Shown here: positions 26,124-34,810 of the stretch, in pieces | Numbering within the stretch: the first letter of the stretch is position 1 | How the letters are laid out: each line of letters starts with the position of its first letter | Source: Rhodococcus rhodnii | Lineage (GTDB): Bacteria; Actinomycetota; Actinomycetes; Mycobacteriales; Pseudonocardiaceae | Direction: 5' to 3' | DNA: 64,000 bases | NCBI GenBank assembly: GCA_000720375.1 | Contig: JOAA01000029.1 | Span: forward strand, 1-64,000 | Position numbers and translations under genes: made by a program | The notes under the pieces: model-generated | The model's database searches: none | What the model was told of the DNA's origin: nothing | The model's input: only the letters and a program-made list of their open reading frames with translations

Positions 26124-27392
26124 GTGCACGACGACACCGTCCCCATCCCTCGCATTACCGACGAACCAGAAATACCTACTGGTCACGGACATGGGCACGG
26201 GCACAGACCGGCAGAGCCCACGACGCGGAACATCCGACGGCTGCTGACATGGCTGCTGCTGCCGTTCGCGATCGCTTCCCTCGTCGGCGTCGTGCTGCTC
26301 TACCCCACCGGTGACACGCCGTCACCCGCCAACGGACAACAGCAACCGGTCCGCGGCGAGGTCATCGCAGCGTCATTCGGCGCATGTGACGGCGGCGTGC
26401 AGGTCGGTACGCCGGATCCCGCGTGCCTGGTGATCACCGTCAGGATGAGCGACGGTCCGGCCCCTGGCCGCGAAATCACCAGCAGGTCGCCGAACGAACC
26501 AAGCACACCGCGGTTCGCCGTCGGCGACAAAGTCGTCCTCGCATACGCTGGCGGCGACCCGGCGGTCGGCGACTCGTATCGCGTCGTGGACTTCCAACGC
26601 GGACTGCCGCTCGCAGTGCTCGCCGCGTTGTTCGCGGTGGCCATCCTGGTGCTAGGCCGCTACCAGGGCTTCGCGGCGCTGATCGCGCTGGGCCTCAGCT
26701 TTGTCATCCTGCTGCTGTTCGTACTGCCTGCCATTCTGTCCGGGGAGAACCCGCTACTCGTCGCCGTCGCCGGCGCCGGGCTGATCATGTTCGTCGCGCT
26801 GTATCTGACGCACGGATTCTCGGCGCGCACATCAACAGCCGTGCTCGGCACAATGATCAGCCTGGTTCTCATCGGCACGCTGGGTGCGCTGTTCTCGGCC
26901 GTCACCAAACTCACCGGCCTCGACGAAGACACCGCATTGTTGCTCGGCACGCTCGGGCACGGTCTTGATACGCGCGGACTGCTGTTGGCCGGGCTCGTCA
27001 TCGGCGCACTGGGCGTCCTTGACGACGTGACCGTCACGCAGGCAAGCGCGGTCTGGGAGTTGCGTCGCGCGAACCCGTTGCTCAGCTGGCGTGAGTTGTA
27101 CGCCGCCGGTTTGCGAATTGGCCGCGACCACGTGTCGTCCGCCGTGAACACGCTCGCGATGGCGTACGCGGGCGCAGCGCTTCCCGTGCTGTTGTTCTCG
27201 TACCTGTCCGGTGCCGGTCTCGGCACGATCCTGAGTTCGCAGTCGATCGCCCAGGAGATCGTGCGCACGTTGGTCGGCAGCATCGGGCTGGTTGCGTGCG
27301 TGCCGGTGACGACGTTGGTGGCGGCATTGATAGCCAGCCGCGAGCCCGCTACTCCAGAGAAGCCACGAACTTCGTCACGGCCTCGGGCTTGA
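26124..27392 (+). CDS. YibE/F family membrane protein
   Basis: 422 residues. A His-rich cytoplasmic start (HGHGHGH about residues 20-26) may bind metal. One membrane helix is followed by an extracytoplasmic domain (about 70-160), then seven or so helices with the YibE/F motifs THGFSARTSTAVLGT, LLLGTLGHGLDTRGLLLAGLVIGALGVLDDVTVTQ and RIGRDHVSSAVNTLAMAYAGAALP. Function of YibE/F is unknown; a transport role is proposed. The 3' end overlaps the convergent gene by 44 nt. Confidence 0.9.
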   Translation: MHDDTVPIPRITDEPEIPTGHGHGHGHRPAEPTTRNIRRLLTWLLLPFAIASLVGVVLLYPTGDTPSPANGQQQPVRGEVIAASFGACDGGVQVGTPDPACLVITVRMSDGPAPGREITSRSPNEPSTPRFAVGDKVVLAYAGGDPAVGDSYRVVDFQRGLPLAVLAALFAVAILVLGRYQGFAALIALGLSFVILLLFVLPAILSGENPLLVAVAGAGLIMFVALYLTHGFSARTSTAVLGTMISLVLIGTLGALFSAVTKLTGLDEDTALLLGTLGHGLDTRGLLLAGLVIGALGVLDDVTVTQASAVWELRRANPLLSWRELYAAGLRIGRDHVSSAVNTLAMAYAGAALPVLLFSYLSGAGLGTILSSQSIAQEIVRTLVGSIGLVACVPVTTLVAALIASREPATPEKPRTSSRPRA

Positions 27393-27981
27393 GCCGGACC
27401 GCCAGCTTGCCCGCGGGCGCGGCCTTGGCCAGCTGATACAACGGGCGGCCGTCGAGGCCTTCACCCCGTGCCTCAGCCCTGAGCTGGGCCACAAGCAATT
27501 CGGAGATCACCAGCGACCCCGTGTTCTCGCTGGCTGCGAGCGCGTCGGCGAGTTTGCGCAGCGCCATGATGCCCAGTTCGGCGCCGCCTGTGCCGGAGTA
27601 CGACGCGACCGCCATGTTGATCCCGCGGCTGCGGGGCGTCTCGGCCACCAGCATGCTCACTGTGCGCACGCTGCGAACGTCCATCACGACCATTTCGAGC
27701 CGCTCGGCCTTGGACAGATCGACCGCGCGGCTCCCGAACGTCCGCAGAACGACCTTGGTGCCATCCAGCCACAATGTCCGGCGCGCCTGCGACCAGCTGA
27801 ACAGCAACAGCGGCAGACCGACGACACCGGCCGCGACAAGCCCGGTCACCTGGCCGAAAATCAGGCCGAGCACCCCGCCGATGGCGGCCGCCAGAAGCAG
27901 GATCGCGATGATCGCCATCCGGAAACGCTTTCGCACGCCGGCCCGGTCCAGCAGGTCCAGCGGCAAGTGTTCGTTCGTCAT
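27349..27981 (-). CDS. Membrane protein with PH-like domain, unknown function
   Basis: 210 residues. Two adjacent membrane helices (about 20-62) precede a cytoplasmic domain whose strands (LWLDGTKVVLRTFGSRAVDLSKAERLEMVVMD) resemble a bacterial PH-like domain, followed by a helix LGIMALRKLADALAAS. No known function. It is transcribed 3 nt downstream of the MBL hydrolase in the same direction and overlaps yibE/F by 44 nt at its 3' end. Confidence 0.72.
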   Translation of the reverse strand: MTNEHLPLDLLDRAGVRKRFRMAIIAILLLAAAIGGVLGLIFGQVTGLVAAGVVGLPLLLFSWSQARRTLWLDGTKVVLRTFGSRAVDLSKAERLEMVVMDVRSVRTVSMLVAETPRSRGINMAVASYSGTGGAELGIMALRKLADALAASENTGSLVISELLVAQLRAEARGEGLDGRPLYQLAKAAPAGKLAVRLKPEAVTKFVASLE

Positions 27982-27984
27982 CTC

Positions 27985-28686
27985 CTACAGCCCTCGCAAC
28001 GGACCGGGAACCGTCGAGCCCTCTTCCAGACCGGCGAGGAACGGGTTGGTCACGCGCTCGCGGCCGATCGTCGTCGTCGGGCCGTGCCCAGGCAGCACGA
28101 CGGTGTCATCAGGCAAGGTAAGGATCTTCGTGCGCAACGACTGCGCCATCTTGTGGACGTCACCGCCCGGCAGGTCGGTCCGGCCGATCGACCCGGCGAA
28201 CAACGTGTCCCCGGCGAACAGCAACCGGCCGCCTTCCTGCGTACCGCACCGGAACGTCACCGATCCCTGGGTGTGTCCGGGCGTGTGGTCGACGGTCATG
28301 CTCAGCCCGGCGAGATCCAACACGGACTGGTCGGTCAGCTCGCGCACCTCCTGTGGCTCGCGCATCGCGAGCTTGCCGCCGAAGAACGCGGCGGATTCGG
28401 CGCTGACGCCTTTCAACGGGTCCGACAACAGGTCACGGTCGTCAGGATGGATCCACGCGGGGATGTCGTTGCCGTCGCAGATCGGGGCGACGGCGAAACA
28501 GTGGTCGAAGTGCCCGTGCGTGAGGATGGCGGCGACCGGGGTCAGACCGTGCTCCTTGATCGCCTCCGCGACCGGCTCGGCGGCGTCCTGGCCCGGGTCG
28601 ACGATCACGCAGGCCTCGCCTTCGCCCGGCGCGATCAGGTAGCAGTTGGCCTGCAGAGCCCCTGTGGGGAAGCCGACGACAAGCAC
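27985..28686 (-). CDS. MBL-fold hydrolase (glyoxalase II-like)
   Basis: 233 residues from the GTG at 28684-28686, with AGAGG 8 nt upstream; other GTGs lie two codons earlier. Metal-binding motifs: LTHGHFDHCF (HxHxDH), DHTPGHTQGS, FAGDTLFAGSIGRTDLPGG and LPGHGPTTTIG. This is the hydroxyacylglutathione-hydrolase/YcbL-type arrangement, which usually removes thioesters from methylglyoxal or similar products. Mycobacteria have the same gene (Rv2581c, as I recall) next to ppiB and rel, and here it is likewise beside the cyclophilin and rel genes. Substrate is not determined by sequence. Confidence 0.92.
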   Translation of the reverse strand: MLVVGFPTGALQANCYLIAPGEGEACVIVDPGQDAAEPVAEAIKEHGLTPVAAILTHGHFDHCFAVAPICDGNDIPAWIHPDDRDLLSDPLKGVSAESAAFFGGKLAMREPQEVRELTDQSVLDLAGLSMTVDHTPGHTQGSVTFRCGTQEGGRLLFAGDTLFAGSIGRTDLPGGDVHKMAQSLRTKILTLPDDTVVLPGHGPTTTIGRERVTNPFLAGLEEGSTVPGPLRGL

Positions 28687-28804
28687 TCGCACGTCCTCTC
28701 GGGTGAATACCGCCACACTACTGGGCATGCCCTCTACACAGTTCTTACTGGGGGTGCAAATAGACTGCGCCGGCTAGCAACGTGAGGGCTCAGGGAGGGT
28801 GCAG

Positions 28805-29644
28805 GTGCCGACGAATCAGCAACGCCGGGAGGCGGCCAAGCGGAAGCTGGAACGCCAGCTTGCCCGTAGGGCCGAGCGCGCGAAGAAGCGCCGGATCATC
28901 GCCACCGCGCTAACCGTCGGTGGTGTCGTGGTGGTGGTCGGACTGATCTACCTCCTGGTCGTGTTGAACAGCGGCGACAGCACCAACACCGCATCGGACG
29001 CCACGACCGAGCCGACTCCTCCGCCTGCCGAGACCACCAGTGGTCCGTGCAAATACGAGAAGACCCCGGACCAGCCGGCCTCCAAGCCGGTCGACGTGCC
29101 GCCGGACGTGGACCCGACGCCGAACGCGGGGACGGCGAAGATCACCCTCAAGACCAACCAGGGCGACATCCCGCTGACCATCGACCGCGCGAAGGCACCG
29201 TGCACGGCGCAGGCGATCGAGCACCTGGCGAAGTCCAAGTTCTACGACGGAACGCCGTGCCACCGGCTGACCGCGTCGGACAGCCTGAAGGTGCTGCAGT
29301 GCGGTGACCCGACCGGCTCCGGCAGCGGCGGCCCCGGTTTCTCCACCAAGAAGGAGAACCCGACGACCCTGGCCCCGGCACCGGGCGGCAACGGCGTCAT
29401 CTACCCCAAGGGAACGCTGGCGATGGCGGCCCGCTCGGGCTCGAACGTCACCGAAAGCCAGTTCTTCCTGGTGTACGCGGACAGCACGCTGCCACCGGAC
29501 TATCCGGTCTTCGGCACGATCGACGCGGCCGGCCTGGCCACCATCGACAAGATCGCGGCGGGCGGCATCACCCCAGGTGACAACGGTCCGACGGATGGCG
29601 CACCGAAGAACGCGGTGACCGTCGAAACGGCCACCGTTTCCTGA
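28805..29644 (+). CDS. ppiB: Membrane-anchored cyclophilin-type peptidyl-prolyl isomerase
   Basis: 279 residues from the GTG at 28805-28807, which has GGAGG 6 nt upstream. A basic cytoplasmic segment (about 1-32) precedes one membrane helix (ATALTVGGVVVVVGLIYLLVVL) and a Thr/Pro-rich linker. The cyclophilin domain follows with THGxx-like elements replaced in part: CHRLTASDSLKVLQCGDPTGSGSGGPGF, FFLVYADSTLPPDYPVFGTI. It acts outside the membrane on exported proteins. Position next to rel and the MBL gene matches Rv2582 in mycobacteria. A 32-nt palindrome (29655-29686) follows. Confidence 0.9.
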   Translation: MPTNQQRREAAKRKLERQLARRAERAKKRRIIATALTVGGVVVVVGLIYLLVVLNSGDSTNTASDATTEPTPPPAETTSGPCKYEKTPDQPASKPVDVPPDVDPTPNAGTAKITLKTNQGDIPLTIDRAKAPCTAQAIEHLAKSKFYDGTPCHRLTASDSLKVLQCGDPTGSGSGGPGFSTKKENPTTLAPAPGGNGVIYPKGTLAMAARSGSNVTESQFFLVYADSTLPPDYPVFGTIDAAGLATIDKIAAGGITPGDNGPTDGAPKNAVTVETATVS

Positions 29645-29654
29645 TCGCTTGGTC

Positions 29655-29686
29655 ACAACGGCGCCGCTCGCGAGCGGCGCCGTTGT
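29655..29686 (+). terminator. Perfect 16-bp palindromic hairpin after the cyclophilin gene
   Basis: ACAACGGCGCCGCTCG (29655-29670) is followed immediately by its exact reverse complement CGAGCGGCGCCGTTGT (29671-29686). It begins 10 nt after the ppiB-like stop codon. The U tract is weak (TTGTCGTGTTC), as is usual in actinomycetes. Confidence 0.72.
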
Positions 29687-29744
29687 CGTGTTCAGGGCGG
29701 CCGACTGGATTACCGTTGGTGGTACCAGTGGGGACGGAGCAGTG

Positions 29745-30605
29745 ATGTACCGGGAGTACGAGCCGCCGCAGACCGGGGCCGTCCGCTGCGTGTGGACGAG
29801 TTCGAAGGTCGGCGTGCAGCGCGTGGTCCCGGACGGCTGCATGGACCTGATTTGGAATGGCGAACGGCTGCACGTGGCCGGACCCGACACCCAGGCGTTC
29901 CTCACTGAAGCCAATGGCACCACCGTCGGCGTCCGCTTCCAGCCAGGCGCCGCACCCGGATTCTTCGACATCCCGGCGCACGCGATTGCCAACACGCGGG
30001 TGCCGTTGGACGAGCTGTGGCCGAAGGTCCGCGTGCACCGACTCGTCGACGACCTGCACGAGGGTCTACCGGGTCGGAAACTGCTGAACGCGGTGTACTC
30101 GGCCGAGCCTGACGGGTTCGCCGACGCCGTCCGCAAACTCGTCGCCAGCAACGAAATCCGCGGGGCGGCGGACAAGCTGGGGATCACCGAACGGCACCTG
30201 CACCGCAAGTGCCTGGCGAAGTTCGGCTACGGCCCGAAAACGCTGCAGCGCATCATGCGCTTCTCCAGCGCGATGGAGCTCGTCTACGCCGGCAAACCGT
30301 TTTCCGATATCGCATACGAAATCGGATATTCGGACCAAGCGCATCTGTCACGCGAGGTGAAGGCCCTGGCGGGGGCGACCCTGACCAAGTTGGTCCGAGA
30401 TGCCGACCTGCAAGAGGCGTCGATGGATGACGCGGCCGTCCGCGACGCGACGCTCTACGACGCAGCACTTCACGACGCAGCACTTCACGACGCAGCACTT
30501 CACGACGCGGCGCTCCGCAATGCAACGCTCGACGACGCGGCGCTGCGCGACGCAGCCATATACGACGGGACGCTCACAACGCGGCACGTCATGACACGGC
30601 CGTGA
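29745..30605 (+). CDS. AraC-family regulator with five-residue-repeat tail
   Basis: 286 residues from the ATG at 29745; a GGAG lies upstream at about 29735. The N-terminal domain (about 1-120, VQRVVPDGCMDLIW...VRFQPGAAPGFFDIP) is the DUF6597/AraC sensor type. The AraC HTH region is about 133-225 (IRGAADKLGITERHLHRKCLAKFGYGPKTLQ...FSDIAYEIGYSDQAHLSREVKA). Unusually, about 60 further residues consist of five-residue repeats ([HRYD]-D-A-A-L), produced in part by three near-exact copies of a 15-bp DNA unit. The tail resembles pentapeptide-repeat periodicity or a simple low-complexity expansion. Converges with rel, 31 nt apart. Confidence 0.88.
   Translation: MYREYEPPQTGAVRCVWTSSKVGVQRVVPDGCMDLIWNGERLHVAGPDTQAFLTEANGTTVGVRFQPGAAPGFFDIPAHAIANTRVPLDELWPKVRVHRLVDDLHEGLPGRKLLNAVYSAEPDGFADAVRKLVASNEIRGAADKLGITERHLHRKCLAKFGYGPKTLQRIMRFSSAMELVYAGKPFSDIAYEIGYSDQAHLSREVKALAGATLTKLVRDADLQEASMDDAAVRDATLYDAALHDAALHDAALHDAALRNATLDDAALRDAAIYDGTLTTRHVMTRP
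30456..30515 (+). repeat. 15-bp tandem repeat in the AraC-family gene tail
   Basis: CACGACGCAGCACTT occurs perfectly at 30471-30485 and 30486-30500, with a near-complete copy just before (30456-30470) and a diverged copy after (30501-30515). The unit is in frame and encodes H-D-A-A-L. Flanking diverged units extend the repeat over about 30425-30570. Confidence 0.9.
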
Positions 30606-30636
30606 ACGACGCCGTGCACGAGACGGCGGTGCGGGT

Positions 30637-32952
30637 TTAGGACGCGGACGTCACCCGATAGACGTCGTAGACGCCCTCGACGCTCCGAACGGCCTTCAAC
30701 ACGTGACCGAGATGCTTCGGGTCGCCCATCTCGAACGAGAACCGCGAAACGGCCACCCGGTCCCGCGACGTCGTCACCGACGCCGACAGGATGTTGACCC
30801 GTTCATCGGCGAGCACCTTGGTCACGTCGGACAGCAGCCGGTGCCGGTCCAGCGCTTCGACCTGGATCGCGACAAGGAACACCGACGACGCCGAAGGCGC
30901 CCACTCGACATCCACCAACCGCTCAGGCTCAGCGAGCAATTCGTCCGCGTTCGTGCAGTCCGTCCGGTGCACGCTGACGCCGCCGCCGCGAGTGACGAAC
31001 CCGAGGATGTCGTCGCCCGGCACCGGCGTGCAGCAACGCGCGAGCTTGACCCACACGTCCGAAGCGCCCTTGACGACAACCCCCGCGTCACCGGACGCAC
31101 GGCGGCGCGTGACGGTCGACGGAGTCGCCCGTTCGGCGAGCTCCTCCTCGGCGTGCTCGACGCCGCCGAGCAACGCGACAAGCCGCTGAACGACGTGGCG
31201 CCCTGACGTGTGCCCCTCGCCGACGGCCGCGTACAGCGAGCTGATGTCCGGGTACCGAAGTTCACGCGACAGCGCGGTCATCGCGTCGGCCGACACGAGA
31301 CGCTGCATCGGCAGGCCGACCCGGCGGACTTCCTTCGCGATCGCGTCCTTGCCCGCCTCGATCGCCTCTTCACGACGCTCCTTGGCGAACCACTGCTTGA
31401 TCTTGGCGCGCGCCCGTGGCGACGCGGCGAACTGCAGCCAGTCGCGTGACGGACCGGCGCCCTCGGCCTTCGAGGTGAAGATCTCGACGACCTCGCCGTT
31501 CTCCAGCTTGCGCTCCAGCGCGACGAGACGGCCGTTCACCCGCGCGCCGATGCACCGGTGACCGACCTCGGTGTGCACGGCGTACGCGAAGTCCACCGGG
31601 GTCGACCCGGCGGGCAGCGTGATGACGTCGCCCTTCGGCGTGAACACGAAGATCTCGCGGGTGGAGAACTGGTAGCGCAGTGACTCGAGGAACTCGCCCG
31701 GGTCTGCGGCCTCACGCTGCCAGTCGAGCAGCTGCCGCATCCACGCCATCTCGTCGACCTCGACACCCTTACTGTCGTGGGTGCCGCGGGTCTCCTTGTA
31801 GCGCCAGTGCGCGGCGATGCCGTATTCGGCCGTGTGGTGCATGTCGTGCGTACGGATCTGCACCTCGAGCGGCTTGCCGTCCGGCCCGATCACCGTCGTG
31901 TGCAGCGACTGGTACACGCCGAACCGCGGCTGGGCGATGTAGTCCTTGAACCGGCCGGGCATCGGCTGCCACATGGCGTGCACGACGCCCATCGCGGCGT
32001 AGCAGTCGCGGACGTCCTCGACCATCAGCCGGACGCCGACCAGGTCGTGGATGTCGTCGAAGTCGCGGCCGCGCACGATCATCTTCTGGTGGATCGAGTA
32101 GTAGCGCTTCTGCCTGCCCTCGACCGTGCACTTGATCTTGGCGTCGGTCAGGTGCTTGTCCAGCTCCTCGATCACCGCGTTGAGGTAGTTCTCGCGGGAC
32201 GGGGCGCGGTTGGCGACCAGCCGGACGATCTCGTTGAACTTCTTCGGCTGCAGGATCGCGAACGCGAGGTCCTCCAGCTCCCACTTGACCGTGGCCATGC
32301 CCAGCCGGTGCGCCAGTGGGGCCAGCACCTCGAGGGTTTCCTTGGCCTTGCGCGCCTGCTTCTCCGGAGGCAGGAACCGCATGGTGCGCATGTTGTGCAG
32401 CCGGTCGGCCAGCTTGATGACCAGGACGCGCGGGTCCTTGGCCATCGCGATGATCATCTTGCGGATGGTCTCGGCCTCGGCCGCCGTGCCCAGTTTGACC
32501 TTGTCCAGCTTGGTCACGCCGTCGACCAGGTGCGCCACCTCGTCGCCGAAGTCCGCGCGCAGCAGCTCAAGCGAGTAGTCGGTGTCCTCGACCGTGTCGT
32601 GCAGCAGGGCCGCGACCAGGGTCGTGGTGTCCATGCCCAGCTCGGCGAGGATCGTCGCCACCGCGAGCGGGTGCGTGATGTACGGGTCGCCGGACTTGCG
32701 GCGCTGGTGCCGGTGCTTCTCCTCGGCGACGTCGTACGCCTGCTGAAGCAGCCCGAGGTCGGCTTTGGGGTGCAGTTCGCGGTGCACCGCGGCCAAGGGT
32801 TCGAGCACCTGTTTGACCGGGGCCGCACGCTGCGCGGTGATTCGGCGGGCGAGCCGTGTGCGGACACGACGCGTCGCTGAAGGCGGCCTAGGGACGGCCG
32901 GCTGTTCCGGGGCCGGCTTCAGGCTCGCCGCGGACTCCACGTCATGACTCAC
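30637..32952 (-). CDS. rel: Bifunctional (p)ppGpp synthetase/hydrolase
   Basis: 771 residues. HD hydrolase domain (about 80-230) with [30 protein letters not shown] (HD pair) and [12 protein letters not shown]; synthetase domain (about 275-390) with [18 protein letters not shown] and [23 protein letters not shown] domain (about 430-495, [27 protein letters not shown]); C-terminal zinc-finger-like region with [18 protein letters not shown] domain (about 695-770). All catalytic motifs of both activities look intact, as in mycobacterial Rel. It sets the stringent response. Order rel-apt-secF-secD follows the actinobacterial norm. GTG start. Confidence 0.96.
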   Translation of the reverse strand: MSHDVESAASLKPAPEQPAVPRPPSATRRVRTRLARRITAQRAAPVKQVLEPLAAVHRELHPKADLGLLQQAYDVAEEKHRHQRRKSGDPYITHPLAVATILAELGMDTTTLVAALLHDTVEDTDYSLELLRADFGDEVAHLVDGVTKLDKVKLGTAAEAETIRKMIIAMAKDPRVLVIKLADRLHNMRTMRFLPPEKQARKAKETLEVLAPLAHRLGMATVKWELEDLAFAILQPKKFNEIVRLVANRAPSRENYLNAVIEELDKHLTDAKIKCTVEGRQKRYYSIHQKMIVRGRDFDDIHDLVGVRLMVEDVRDCYAAMGVVHAMWQPMPGRFKDYIAQPRFGVYQSLHTTVIGPDGKPLEVQIRTHDMHHTAEYGIAAHWRYKETRGTHDSKGVEVDEMAWMRQLLDWQREAADPGEFLESLRYQFSTREIFVFTPKGDVITLPAGSTPVDFAYAVHTEVGHRCIGARVNGRLVALERKLENGEVVEIFTSKAEGAGPSRDWLQFAASPRARAKIKQWFAKERREEAIEAGKDAIAKEVRRVGLPMQRLVSADAMTALSRELRYPDISSLYAAVGEGHTSGRHVVQRLVALLGGVEHAEEELAERATPSTVTRRRASGDAGVVVKGASDVWVKLARCCTPVPGDDILGFVTRGGGVSVHRTDCTNADELLAEPERLVDVEWAPSASSVFLVAIQVEALDRHRLLSDVTKVLADERVNILSASVTTSRDRVAVSRFSFEMGDPKHLGHVLKAVRSVEGVYDVYRVTSAS

Positions 32953-33064
32953 TCACACGCTCCCGCACTGTCACCAGAGCCTCACGGGTCACGACTGCGA
33001 CCCGTGTATTGAGAATAACGCGTTGGCCCTGGTGACCATGCCCATTCGCGGTGGGCGGTGCTCC

Positions 33065-33580
33065 TCACACGGTGAGCAGCGTGTGCAGTTTCCGTCCGAC
33101 GAGTCGGCTACGACCGCCCAGTGCGCCGATCTCGAGCAACACTGTGATACCCGCCACTTCGCCCTTGGCAAGCTCCACCAGCTCACAGGCGGCAGCCGCG
33201 GTGCCGCCTGTGGCCAGCACGTCGTCAATGACCGCCACCCGTTGGCCGGGCTGGATCACGTCGGCCGGGATCTCGAGTTCGGCGGTGCCGTATTCGAGCG
33301 AGTACGACGCCTTGCCGCCGACCACGGGCAGCTTGCCGACCTTGCGGACGGGAACGACGCCGAGTCCAAGTGAGTACGCGACGGCCGCGCCGAAGAAGAA
33401 GCCCCGTGCGTCGACCGCGACGATCGCCTCGACGTCGCCGAGGGTCTCCGCCATCGCGTCGACGACGGTCTTGAAGGCGGCGGGATCGCCCAGAACGGGC
33501 GTGATGTCCTGGAACATCACGCCCGGTTCAGGGAAGTCCGGCACTCGCCGGATCAGGGCGAGTGCCTCGTTCAACTCCAT
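33065..33580 (-). CDS. apt: Adenine phosphoribosyltransferase
   Basis: Converts adenine and PRPP to AMP. 171 residues with the PRPP-binding loop VAVIDDVLATGGTA, the substrate region ARGFFFGAAVAYSLGLGVVPVRKVGKLP and VPDFPEPGVMFQDITPVL near the start. Full length. ATG overlaps the secF stop (TGATG). A small gap to rel follows. In actinobacteria apt normally sits between secF and rel, as here. Confidence 0.95.
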   Translation of the reverse strand: MELNEALALIRRVPDFPEPGVMFQDITPVLGDPAAFKTVVDAMAETLGDVEAIVAVDARGFFFGAAVAYSLGLGVVPVRKVGKLPVVGGKASYSLEYGTAELEIPADVIQPGQRVAVIDDVLATGGTAAAACELVELAKGEVAGITVLLEIGALGGRSRLVGRKLHTLLTV

Positions 33581-34809
33581 CAGTGCTTGCGCTTCCCGCT
33601 CGGCCGCTTGCCTTGCGGCTGGCCCTGCCTGCGCCGCTGTTCGGCGGCGCTGGGGTTACGGACAGGCACGCCACCGGCGGCGCTGAGCGCGCGCTCACGA
33701 CGCAATTCCGAGGCGAGCGACTCTTCGTCGAACGTCTCCGCCTTGTCCGCGGCGCCTTCGACGCCCGCGGCCTTCGCCGCGAGGTTGGCCCGGCGCGCGT
33801 ACACGCGCCTGGCCTGCGCCTGGAACTTCGGGTTGCGCATGGTGAAGTCCACCAGCAGCGGCGTGGCCAGGCCGATCGACGAGATCACGCCGGCGAGCAT
33901 GCCCGCGATCTGCACCAGCGCCAGGTCCTGCAGGGTGCCGACGCCCAGCAGGATCGCGCCGACCACGAACAGGCCGATGACCGGCAGCAACGCGATCAAC
34001 GCGGTGTTGATCGACCGCATCAGCGTCTGGTTGACCGCGAGGTTGGCCGCTTCGCCGTAGGTCCGGCGGGTCAGTCCGAGCAGGCCACGGGTGTTCTCCT
34101 TGACCTTGTCGAACACGACCACCGTGTCGTACAGCGAGAAGCCGAGGATGGTCAGCAGACCGATCGCGGTCGCCGGGGTGACCTCGAAGCCGACCAGCGA
34201 GTAGATACCCGCGGTCACGATCACGTCGTGGAACAGCGTGATCAGGGCGGCGACCGCCATCCGTAGCTCGAAATACAGCGCCAGGAAGATCGTCACCAGC
34301 ACCAAGAACACGAGCAACGCCCACAGTGCCTGGCTGGTGACCTCACCGCCCCACGTGCCGCTGACCGCGCTGTCGCTGATCGCGCCTTCCGGCTGCAGCT
34401 GCGACGTCAGCGCGGTCTTCAACCGTGCGATCTCGTTCGGGTTCAGCGTGCGCGCACGGATCTGGATGGACGCGCTGTCGCCGACGCCGACGCTCTGCAC
34501 AGAGCTCGGCGAGTCGTTCAGCGTGTCCTGGTAGACCTGCGTGACCTGCTCGGTGGTGATGGTGCCCCGGGCGCCGTCGGCGTCCAGCTGGACCTTGGTA
34601 CCACCGGAGAAGTCGATACCGAAGTTGAAGCCACGGAACACGATCGACGCGATGCACACCAGCACGAGCACCGAGAAGAAGACGTAGAACTTCCTCCGGT
34701 TGCCGATGACGTCCAGCGCGCCGTTGCCGGTGTAGAGACGCTGGAAGAACGTGCCGCGCTTGGCGGGCTTGGGCGTCTGCGGCGCCTTGGGCGTTTCCTC
34801 GCCGGCCAC
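33580..34809 (-). CDS. secF: Protein translocase subunit SecF
   Basis: 409 residues, GTG start 1 nt after the secD stop. It has an N-terminal membrane helix after a Pro/Lys-rich tail, then GFNFGIDFSGGTKVQL, the periplasmic P1-like domain, and five further helices including the family signature RMAVAALITLFHDVIVTAGIYSLVG, TILGFSLYDTVVVFDKVKENTRG and VNQTLMRSINTALIALLPVIGLF. Works with SecD to complete protein export using proton motive force. The C-terminus is a long basic region (about 330-409) with QRRRQGQPQGKRPSGKRKH. Confidence 0.96.
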   Translation of the reverse strand: MAGEETPKAPQTPKPAKRGTFFQRLYTGNGALDVIGNRRKFYVFFSVLVLVCIASIVFRGFNFGIDFSGGTKVQLDADGARGTITTEQVTQVYQDTLNDSPSSVQSVGVGDSASIQIRARTLNPNEIARLKTALTSQLQPEGAISDSAVSGTWGGEVTSQALWALLVFLVLVTIFLALYFELRMAVAALITLFHDVIVTAGIYSLVGFEVTPATAIGLLTILGFSLYDTVVVFDKVKENTRGLLGLTRRTYGEAANLAVNQTLMRSINTALIALLPVIGLFVVGAILLGVGTLQDLALVQIAGMLAGVISSIGLATPLLVDFTMRNPKFQAQARRVYARRANLAAKAAGVEGAADKAETFDEESLASELRRERALSAAGGVPVRNPSAAEQRRRQGQPQGKRPSGKRKH

Positions 34810-34810
34810 C

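Noticed and set aside
30456..30515. The short repeats as a CRISPR array
   Set aside because: The 15-bp unit has no spacers and is in frame within the AraC-family gene.
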